From Pseudomonadota bacterium (lineage in GTDB: Bacteria > Pseudomonadota > Alphaproteobacteria > Azospirillales > Azospirillaceae), in contig JAEZID010000297.1 of the NCBI GenBank assembly GCA_023416195.1, forward strand, positions 1 to 7,736: a stretch of DNA of 7,736 nt. The letters are read 5' to 3'. A model generated the notes under the pieces. It did no database searches. It was not told where the DNA came from and was given only the letters and a program-made list of their open reading frames with translations. Position numbers and translations under genes: made by a program. Below, piece by piece: positions 1 through 5,332 of the stretch. Each line of letters begins with the position of its first letter. Position 1 is the stretch's first letter.

Positions 1-202
1 CAGCTTCATCAAGCGGCCGGGCACCGTGGTGGTGGAATTCCTGCCGCCGATCCCGCCCGGCCTGGGGCGCACCCGCGTCATGCAGGTGCTGGAGGAACAG
101 CTGGAAGCGGCCAGCGACCGTCTGGTCATCGCCGCCGGCGGCCCGGCGACGGTGCGGCCGCAGCCGGAAACGGCGCCCCCGGTCGCCACCACGGCCGGCT
201 GA
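1..202 (+). CDS. plsC: 1-acyl-sn-glycerol-3-phosphate acyltransferase (PlsC), C-terminal fragment, 5' end outside window
   Basis: The reading frame enters from the left edge (first whole codon at base 2) and ends at TGA 200-202, leaving 66 residues. The fragment contains FIKRPGTVVVEFLPPIPPGL followed by a helix ending in ASDRLV. This closely matches the end of bacterial PlsC proteins, where a 'PGT-V-V-FL-PIPPGL' strand is followed by a helix of the 'LEE-IE-ASD-LV' kind. PlsC is a membrane-associated enzyme that transfers a fatty acyl chain to lysophosphatidate to make phosphatidate, the second acylation step in phospholipid synthesis. The catalytic H-X4-D motif would lie upstream and is not visible. 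The last 20 or so residues are a Pro/Ala/Thr-rich tail of no recognised function. The assignment rests on family memory of the C-terminus only; another member of the PlsC/LPLAT superfamily is possible. Confidence 0.82.
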   Translation, partial: SFIKRPGTVVVEFLPPIPPGLGRTRVMQVLEEQLEAASDRLVIAAGGPATVRPQPETAPPVATTAG

Positions 203-221
203 GTGCCGGTCGCGATCATGG

Positions 222-239
222 CCGGCCGGCGCCGGCCGG
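222..239. repeat. 18-bp perfect GC palindrome after plsC
   Basis: CCGGCCGGCGCCGGCCGG is identical to its own reverse complement and begins 20 bases after the plsC stop. As RNA it could fold into a 7-bp stem with a 4-base loop. No run of T follows, so it is not a standard intrinsic terminator. It might still slow transcription or stabilise the 3' end of the plsC message. In GC-rich DNA such palindromes also arise by chance. Confidence 0.4.
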
Positions 240-270
240 GTATCACGGAACATAAGCGGAACCGCCGGGG

Positions 271-299
271 TTGACCGGCCGGGGGCCGCCTTCTAGTCT
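271..299 (+). promoter_or_regulatory. Predicted sigma-70-type promoter of nrdJ
   Basis: TTGACC at 271-276 and TAGTCT at 294-299 are separated by 17 bases, the standard RpoD spacing. The -35 is close to the alphaproteobacterial TTGAC consensus; the -10 is weaker. The start site would fall near 305, giving a leader of about 45 bases before the ATG at 349. A TTG start codon for nrdJ at 271 would coincide with this -35 element, which argues against the longer reading frame. A short GC stem-loop (276-280 with 284-288) lies in the spacer. No experiment supports this; it is a pattern match. Confidence 0.45.
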
Positions 300-336
300 T
301 CGGGACAGGAACGGGCGGGCCGCGTGGGTCCCGCGC

Positions 337-348
337 GAGGGAGGACAC
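337..348 (+). promoter_or_regulatory. Ribosome binding site of nrdJ
   Basis: The purine run GAGGGAGGA (337-345) lies directly before ATG 349. The GGAGG core at 340-344 leaves four bases to the start and the GAGG at 337-340 leaves eight. It favours ATG 349 over the in-frame TTG at 271. Confidence 0.7.
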
Positions 349-2688
349 ATGTCGGGCATCGCCGCCATTTCCCAGCAGATCTGGGACATGAAGTATCGCT
401 TCAAGACGGCCGATGGCGAGCCCATCGACCGGACGGTCGATGACACCTGGACGCGCGTCGCCGCCGCGCTGGCCGCCCCGGAGGCCGAGCCGCAGGACTG
501 GGCGCCCCGGTTCGAGGACGCGCTGGCGCGCTTCGAGTTCCTGCCCGCCGGGCGCATCCTGGCCGGGGCCGGCACCGGCCGGTCGGTGACGCTGTTCAAC
601 TGCTTCGTCATGGGCACGATCGAGGACGACCTCGGCGCCATCTTCGCCGCCCTGCGCGAGGCGGCCCTGACCATGCAGCAGGGCGGCGGCATCGGCTACG
701 ACTTCTCCACCATCCGCCCGAAGGGCGCGCCGGTGAAAGGCGTGGGTGCCGACGCGTCCGGCCCGCTGTCCTTCATGGATGTGTGGGACAGCATGTGCCG
801 CACCATCATGTCGGCCGGCGCCCGGCGCGGCGCGATGATGGCGACGCTGCGCTGCGACCACCCGGACATCGAGGATTTCATCGACGCCAAGCGCGAACCG
901 GGGCGGCTGCGCAACTTCAACCTGTCGGTTCTGGTCACCGACGCCTTCATGGACGCGGTGAAGGAGGACAAGCCCTGGCCGCTGGTCTTCGACGGCCGCG
1001 TCTATCGCGTGCTGCGCGCCCGCGACCTGTGGGACCGCATCATGCAGGCGACCTACGCCTATGCGGAGCCGGGCGTCATCTTCATCGACCGCATCAACGA
1101 GCGGAACAACCTGCGCTACGTGGAGAGCATTTCCGCGACCAACCCCTGCGGCGAACAGCCCCTGCCCCCCTACGGCGCCTGCCTGCTCGGCTCCATCAAC
1201 CTCGCCGCGCTGGTGCGCGACGCGTTCGAGGAGACGGCGCGGCTGGACACCGACCGGCTGCGGGAGCTGGTCGCCCTGGCCGTGCGGATGATGGACAATG
1301 TGGTGGACGCCTCGCGCTTCCCGCTGGCCGAACAGGCGCACGAGGCGCGGACCAAGCGGCGCATCGGGCTGGGCGTCACCGGGCTGGCCGACGCGCTGAT
1401 CCTGTGCCGCGTCCGCTACGGCACCGACATGGCGGTGGCGCTCACCGAATCCTGGCTGAACATCGTGCAGAACGAGGCCTATCGGGCGTCGGCGCTGCTG
1501 GCGGCGGAAAAGGGCGCCTTCCCGCTGTTCGACCGGGACGCCTATCTGGCCGCGCCGATGGTGCAGGCGCTGGACGCGGACGTGCGCGCCCTGATCGAAC
1601 GGCACGGAATCCGCAACGCGCTGCTGACTTCCATCGCGCCGACCGGCACCATTTCGCTGTTCGCCGACAACGTGTCGTCGGGGATCGAGCCGGTCTTCTC
1701 CTATGCCTACCAGCGCACGGTGCTGATGCCCGACGGCACGCGCCGGACGGAGGAGGTGAGCGACCACGCCTACCGCCTGTTCCGGGCGAAGTTCGGGGCC
1801 GACCGGCCGCTGCCCGACTATTTCGTGGACGCGCAGACGCTGTCGCCGGCGGAGCATGTGGTCATGCAGGCGGCGGCGCAGCGGCATGTGGACAGCTCCA
1901 TCTCCAAGACCATCAACTGCCCGGAGGATCTGCCCTTCGACGCCTTCAAGGACGTCTACCGGCAGGCCTACGAGCTGGGCTGCAAGGGCTGCACGACCTA
2001 CCGGCCGAACGCGGTCACCGGCTCCGTCCTGACGGTGAAGAAGGAGGACGCGAAACCGGCGGCCACAGTCGTTTCGGAGGCTCCGGCCGACGCGGCGGCA
2101 CTGCGCGGGGAGCCGGGGGCGGTGGTCTACATGACCAAGCCGCTCGACCGGCCGGAATCGCTGCCCGGCGAGACCTACAAGGTGCGCTGGCCGGACAGCG
2201 ACCACGCCATGTACATCACCATCAACGACATCGTCGAAGCCGGCCGCCGCCGCCCGTTCGAGGTGTTCATCAACTCCAAGAACATGGAGCATTACGCCTG
2301 GACCGTGGCGCTGACGCGCATGATCTCGGCGGTGTTCCGGCGCGGCGGCGATGTCAGCTTCGTGGTGGAGGAGTTGAAGGCGGTGTTCGACCCGCGCGGC
2401 GGCGCCTGGATCGGCGGGCGCTACGTGCCGTCGCTGCTGGCCGCCATCGGCGACGTGATCGAACGCCACATGAAGGCCATCGGCATGCTGCCGGAGCCGG
2501 ACACGCTGGTCGCCGAGGCCGCGCGCAAGGCAATGGGGGATGTGGAAACGGCCCAGCCGGAAGCGCCGCAGGGCGCCCCTCAGGGATCCAGGGGGCTGCA
2601 ATGCCCGAAGTGCGGACAGCCGGGACTGATCCGGCAGGAAGGCTGCGACAGCTGCCTCAACTGCGGCTATTCGAAATGCGGCCCGTGA
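349..2688 (+). CDS. nrdJ: Adenosylcobalamin-dependent (class II) ribonucleotide reductase NrdJ
   Basis: This 779-residue cytosolic enzyme reduces ribonucleotides to deoxyribonucleotides for DNA synthesis, using a thiyl radical generated from adenosylcobalamin. It works with or without oxygen and needs no small radical subunit. The barrel opens near residue 80 with FNCFVMGTIEDDLG, where Cys85 fits the first redox cysteine. The finger-loop motif NPCGEQPLPPYGAC (265-278) holds Asn265, thiyl Cys267, Glu269 and second redox Cys278, spaced as in Thermotoga NrdJ. APTGT (430-434) is the usual phosphate-binding strand. CKGCTTYRPN (from 545) closes the core. A TSCPD domain spans about 594-709. A C-terminal zinc-ribbon-like segment has cysteines at 752, 755, 766, 769, 772 and 777, probably passing electrons from thioredoxin. 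No ATP-cone is evident at the N-terminus. The protein is shorter than the roughly 1200-residue NrdJ of many alphaproteobacteria. ATG 349 is chosen because of its ribosome site and because the family typically begins 'ISQQIWDMKYRF'. No nrdA/nrdB lies nearby. Confidence 0.96.
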   Translation: MSGIAAISQQIWDMKYRFKTADGEPIDRTVDDTWTRVAAALAAPEAEPQDWAPRFEDALARFEFLPAGRILAGAGTGRSVTLFNCFVMGTIEDDLGAIFAALREAALTMQQGGGIGYDFSTIRPKGAPVKGVGADASGPLSFMDVWDSMCRTIMSAGARRGAMMATLRCDHPDIEDFIDAKREPGRLRNFNLSVLVTDAFMDAVKEDKPWPLVFDGRVYRVLRARDLWDRIMQATYAYAEPGVIFIDRINERNNLRYVESISATNPCGEQPLPPYGACLLGSINLAALVRDAFEETARLDTDRLRELVALAVRMMDNVVDASRFPLAEQAHEARTKRRIGLGVTGLADALILCRVRYGTDMAVALTESWLNIVQNEAYRASALLAAEKGAFPLFDRDAYLAAPMVQALDADVRALIERHGIRNALLTSIAPTGTISLFADNVSSGIEPVFSYAYQRTVLMPDGTRRTEEVSDHAYRLFRAKFGADRPLPDYFVDAQTLSPAEHVVMQAAAQRHVDSSISKTINCPEDLPFDAFKDVYRQAYELGCKGCTTYRPNAVTGSVLTVKKEDAKPAATVVSEAPADAAALRGEPGAVVYMTKPLDRPESLPGETYKVRWPDSDHAMYITINDIVEAGRRRPFEVFINSKNMEHYAWTVALTRMISAVFRRGGDVSFVVEELKAVFDPRGGAWIGGRYVPSLLAAIGDVIERHMKAIGMLPEPDTLVAEAARKAMGDVETAQPEAPQGAPQGSRGLQCPKCGQPGLIRQEGCDSCLNCGYSKCGP

Positions 2689-2711
2689 TCCGGACCATTG
2701 GATAGGCTTGG

Positions 2712-2735
2712 TTCGCCCGCGAGTTCGCCCACGAG
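2712..2735 (+). repeat. 12-bp imperfect tandem duplication
   Basis: TTCGCCCGCGAG (2712-2723) is followed directly by TTCGCCCACGAG (2724-2735), an 11/12 match. It lies between the nrdJ stop and the transposase fossil. It may be left over from the end of the insertion sequence or be simple slippage; no terminal inverted repeat could be recognised around it. Confidence 0.4.
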
Positions 2736-2812
2736 GAAGGACGGACCCGCTGACGGAGACTGGAAAGCGGTGTCCGGCGGCGCTCAAGGCGAAGGTGGTG
2801 CTGGAGGCTTTG
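2734..2812 (+). pseudogene. IS3-family transposase orfA remnant (ribosome site plus first ~21 codons)
   Basis: From 2750 the plus strand reads (CTG)-T-E-T-G-K-R-C-P-A-A-L-K-A-K-V-V-L-E-A-L. This closely resembles the N-terminus of IS3-family OrfA proteins of the type MTKTRKRHSPALKAKVALEAL, the start of their helix-turn-helix domain. The expected ATG is CTG here (2750-2752), and AGGAAGG at 2734-2740 sits nine bases upstream as a fossil ribosome site. The similarity stops after the Leu codon at 2810-2812, where OrfA normally continues with a Gly/Lys/Thr-rich turn. No orfB and no clear inverted repeats are visible. The remnant overlaps the 3' end of the opposing glycosyltransferase gene, whose stop codon (2784-2786) and last nine codons run antisense to it. 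I infer an old insertion followed by deletion. The identification is from memory of the family and the stretch is short, so chance similarity is not excluded. Confidence 0.6.
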
Positions 2813-4802
2813 ATTGTTGGCCCCCAGACCGCCGGCACCACGCCTGCCACATGGACCGGTAGGCTTGCTCCAGAGCCTGTGCAAAGGCGGGTCCATCGCA
2901 CAGTGGCGACCGCTGAAGGCGCAAGCGCAGGTGCGCGCGCAGATCCGCAAGGCCGGCAGCGTCACCCGCCAGCGACGAGGCCTTGGCGACATAGTCGTCG
3001 GCGCTGTCGGCGACGAGCCGGTCCGCCAGACCAAGCGTCTCCAGAAAGCTCTGTCCGATGCGGCCGGCCCACCGGTCGCCGCGCCGCGTCACGACAGGCA
3101 CCCCCATCCACAGGCATTCCGCCGTCGTTGTCCCACCGCCGAACGGGGCGGGGTCGAGCGCGATGTCGATGCAGTTGTAGCTGGCCAGATACTCCGCCCG
3201 CGGCGCCTCGCCTTCCATCCGCACACGGTTGCCGGCAACGCCCTGGGCGGCGAACTGGTCCCGCAGGGCCTGCCGCACGCCGGCATCGCCAAGTTGCCGG
3301 GCCTTCAGCAGCAAACGCGACTGCGCCAGCGTCTTCAGCACCTGCGCCCAAAGCGCCACGGTCGCGGGGCTGATCTTGGCCCGGTTGTTGAAGCATCCGA
3401 AGGTGACGCCTCCCGTGGCAAGCAGCGGCGGCGGACCGACGGGAACGTCTTCGGCGGGCGGCGTGAAGCACAGATAGCTTCCCGGCAGACGCCACACCGC
3501 CTCGGTGAAGAAGCGCTCCTCCTCCGGCGGCAGGACGTGGCGGTCGGCCAGGATCCAGTCCATGGTCGGCAAGCCGGTCGTGCCGAAATAACCGAGCCAG
3601 GTGACCTGCACCGGAGCCACCCGCCGCGCGAACAACGTCAGGCGGTTGCCGGCCGTGTGGCCGGACAGATCGACCAGTATGTCGATTCCGTCCCGCCGGA
3701 TGAGCGTTTCCACCGCATCGTCGCCGACCCCGACGATCTCGCGCCAGCCGTCGGCCACGCCTTTCAGCCGGTCGGTCAGTTCGTCGCTGCGGCTGTTGTT
3801 GGCGTAGCAGATGGCCTTGACGCTGGCGCGGTCGTGCGCGGCGAGGACGCTTTCCAGAAAATAGCCGACCGGGTGGCTGTTGAAATCGCCCGACACATAG
3901 CCGACGCGCAGCGGCCGTTCGGCATCCTGCGGAGCGGCGAATGCGCGGGGCTCCGCCGAAGCACCGTGGCGCGCCGCCCAGTCGAGAGCCGAAGCCAGAA
4001 AGTCCGCGTTTCCGCACTCCGTCGCGTAATGCTGGGCCATGAGGAGGTTGCTGCGGGCTGCCGGATAGTCAGCCCGATGGGTCAAGGCCATGCGGTACGC
4101 GGCAAAGGCTTTGTCCAGCAGGCCCTGTTCCTTGAACGCGTTGCCCAGGTTCGACCAGGCTTCCGGGAAGGCAGGGGCGAAGGCGAGCGCGACGCTGAAG
4201 GACGCGGCGGCCTGACTCAGGCTGCCCTTGGCCTGTAGCGCATGGCCGAGGTTGGAATGCGCCTCGGCATGGTTCGGCTTGTGCTGGATGGCGTTGCAGA
4301 AGGACGCGATGGCCTGATCCAGTTGGCCGACCTCCTGCAACATGGCGCCGAGGTTGGAGTGGGCCTCCGCAAAATCGGGCCGGATGGCGATGGCCTGGCG
4401 ATACGCTGCAACGGACTCGTTCGGCCGCCTCAGGATCCGGAACAGGTTCCCCAGGTGGAAATGGGCTTCCGCATAATCCGGGCGCAGGCGGACGGCCCCG
4501 CCGAAAGCCTCCACGGCATCGCCGTAGCGCGATTGGGACATCAATGAGATCCCAAGATTGCGATAGTACTCCGGGGCCTCGGTCAGCGCGAGTGCGGACC
4601 GGATATAGGACTCACAGGCCTGATGCTCGCCCTTCTCCGCGTGAAGCACGCCAAGAAGGTGCCAGGCATTGCTGTCCTCTGGATGTCGCTCAAGGACCGA
4701 ATGATACAGCGCTTCGGCCTCGGTGAGGCGCCCGGCTTCGTGATGGGCCAGCGCATCGGCCAGCGTCGGCCCTGAGGACGTAAGGTCATTCATGGCCTGC
4801 AA
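2784..4802 (-). CDS. TPR-repeat GT41 family protein glycosyltransferase (O-GlcNAc transferase / SPINDLY-like)
   Basis: The 672-residue protein is probably cytosolic, with no signal peptide or membrane segment. Residues about 13-248 form roughly seven 34-residue TPR units, with repeated 'AEAHSNLG' and 'A-A-Y--A' signatures, which in this family bind acceptor proteins. The GT41 catalytic region spans about 297-655. The segment RVGYVSGDFNSHPVGYFL carries His310, matching the conserved 'DF-NHP' of OGT. DLSGHTAGNRL and APVQVTWLGYFGTTGLPTMD follow. FGCFNNRAKISP places Lys476 at the catalytic lysine position. LDPAPFGGGTTTAECLWMGV (549-568) is the nucleotide-sugar loop. Family members transfer GlcNAc or, in SPINDLY, fucose to Ser/Thr; the GGGTTT loop does not settle the donor. 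The natural domain end is near 'AYRSMWQAW'; the tail after it continues into the antisense of a transposase fossil. TTG 4802 is chosen for its ribosome site; ATG 4793 is the alternative. It diverges from the large adhesin gene. Confidence 0.93.
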   Translation of the reverse strand: MQAMNDLTSSGPTLADALAHHEAGRLTEAEALYHSVLERHPEDSNAWHLLGVLHAEKGEHQACESYIRSALALTEAPEYYRNLGISLMSQSRYGDAVEAFGGAVRLRPDYAEAHFHLGNLFRILRRPNESVAAYRQAIAIRPDFAEAHSNLGAMLQEVGQLDQAIASFCNAIQHKPNHAEAHSNLGHALQAKGSLSQAAASFSVALAFAPAFPEAWSNLGNAFKEQGLLDKAFAAYRMALTHRADYPAARSNLLMAQHYATECGNADFLASALDWAARHGASAEPRAFAAPQDAERPLRVGYVSGDFNSHPVGYFLESVLAAHDRASVKAICYANNSRSDELTDRLKGVADGWREIVGVGDDAVETLIRRDGIDILVDLSGHTAGNRLTLFARRVAPVQVTWLGYFGTTGLPTMDWILADRHVLPPEEERFFTEAVWRLPGSYLCFTPPAEDVPVGPPPLLATGGVTFGCFNNRAKISPATVALWAQVLKTLAQSRLLLKARQLGDAGVRQALRDQFAAQGVAGNRVRMEGEAPRAEYLASYNCIDIALDPAPFGGGTTTAECLWMGVPVVTRRGDRWAGRIGQSFLETLGLADRLVADSADDYVAKASSLAGDAAGLADLRAHLRLRLQRSPLCDGPAFAQALEQAYRSMWQAWCRRSGGQQSKPPAPPSP

Positions 4803-4818
4803 CTTACAAGACCCCCTT
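4803..4818 (-). promoter_or_regulatory. Ribosome binding site supporting a TTG start for the glycosyltransferase
   Basis: Read on the minus strand, AAGGGGGT (4818-4811) differs from the ideal AAGGAGGT only at a position that allows a G-U pair. It ends eight bases before TTG 4802-4800. The in-frame ATG at 4793-4791 would be 17 bases away, too far for this site, and has only a weak GCAGG nearby. Confidence 0.5.
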
Positions 4819-4895
4819 CCTCAATACCATGGTGCCTCCAATGGCACTGACGCGCGCGCTGCCGGTGGCGCCTTCGCCAGAAGTCCAAAGCGAGG

Positions 4896-4930
4896 ACGGC
4901 CCAAGCGATAACGGCCCAAGCGATAACGGC
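4896..4930. repeat. 15-bp tandem repeat, 2.3 copies
   Basis: ACGGCCCAAGCGATA occurs at 4896-4910 and again without change at 4911-4925, followed by the first five bases of a third copy (4926-4930). The array starts about 94 bases upstream of the glycosyltransferase start. It may be replication slippage or a duplicated protein-binding site; the 15-bp period does not match a helical turn exactly. Confidence 0.85.
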
Positions 4931-5258
4931 GGTAGATTCCCCGTCCAGGGCGGCCAATCCAAGAGACACGCAGACGGGAAATTTCCGGCACCGTGAAAGG
5001 CCGAGGTGGGCATACCGAGCGTGACGTGGCGGCGCCAAGCCGTCCGATGCGCACCGCGCGCTGGTCAAGCCCACCCGCGTCCTCGCCGCCCTCGAAGCAC
5101 AACGGAGCGCAATCCTCAGTAGTCCGCTGCGACACGTTTTTCTACTCAGAACAGACCCATAAGAACGCAGAAATATTCTCTCCAAACCGCCAAAAAAGAG
5201 ATATCTCGACGGTACCTGACGTATTGCCAGTGTAATCCTTGTGGCTGTACTACTGTGA

Positions 5259-5287
5259 TTGAGGGTACATTTTGTACGATCTAGTTC
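5259..5287 (+). promoter_or_regulatory. Predicted promoter of the adhesin gene
   Basis: TTGAGG (5259-5264) and TAGTTC (5282-5287) are 17 bases apart. This is the same layout and nearly the same -10 (TAGT) as the predicted nrdJ promoter. Transcription would start near 5294, leaving a leader of about 40 bases. The whole spacer is AT-rich and contains a perfect inverted repeat. Pattern match only. Confidence 0.4.
5265..5277. promoter_or_regulatory. Candidate operator: inverted repeat inside the promoter spacer
   Basis: GTACA (5265-5269), TTT, TGTAC (5273-5277) form a perfect inverted repeat that begins right after the predicted -35 and ends four bases before the -10. A further TGTAC half-site lies at 5246-5250. 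A dimeric regulator bound here would block RNA polymerase. The binding protein is unknown. Confidence 0.4.
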
Positions 5288-5320
5288 GCTTGATTCCCTG
5301 TGGGCTTGAAGATTAGCTGA

Positions 5321-5326
5321 AAGAGG
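5321..5326 (+). promoter_or_regulatory. Ribosome binding site of the adhesin gene
   Basis: AAGAGG lies six bases before ATG 5333. An in-frame TGA at 5318-5320 directly upstream rules out any longer N-terminus in this frame, so this start is well fixed unless there is a frameshift. Confidence 0.65.
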
Positions 5327-5332
5327 CTGCTC

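Larger units (their letters stand above)
4803..5332. other. Divergent intergenic region (530 bp) between glycosyltransferase and adhesin genes
   Basis: I see no convincing gene here. The left part (to about 5130) is GC-rich and holds a 15-bp tandem repeat. Short frames exist on both strands but none has a family signature or a good ribosome site. The right part (5131-5330) is about 45% GC by hand count, far below the rest of the window. It contains AGAA-ATA-TTCT at 5169-5179, the 10-bp palindrome GAGATATCTC at 5198-5207 and the predicted adhesin promoter. A promoter for the glycosyltransferase must lie here on the minus strand, but I could not pick one with confidence. The composition and palindromes suggest a regulatory region, possibly acquired with the adhesin gene. 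Confidence 0.6.

Noticed and set aside
783..2705. Long plus-strand frame of 640 codons inside nrdJ
   Set aside because: It is a shifted-frame shadow of nrdJ: Arg/Gly/Ala/His-rich low-complexity translation, no family motif, while the nrdJ frame has all catalytic residues.
2689..2783. Search for an intrinsic terminator between the convergent nrdJ and glycosyltransferase genes
   Set aside because: No GC stem followed by a T run was found on either strand; the interval is better explained by the tandem duplication and the transposase fossil.
2703..2868. TAGGCTTG at 2703-2710 and again at 2861-2868 as possible insertion-sequence flanks
   Set aside because: The second copy lies within conserved coding sequence of the glycosyltransferase and only 8 bases match, so chance is the simpler explanation.
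4870..4960. Hydrophobic AVIAWAVIAWAV stretch on the minus strand, resembling a membrane segment
   Set aside because: It is simply the translation of the 15-bp tandem repeat in one frame; no ribosome site or gene context supports a membrane protein.
5020..5160. Plus-strand frame reading AKPSDAHRALVKPTRVLAAL then EAQRSAIL, ending at TAA near 5160
   Set aside because: It looks slightly protein-like and could be a gene remnant, but a stop lies just upstream, there is no start with a ribosome site, and I recognise no family.
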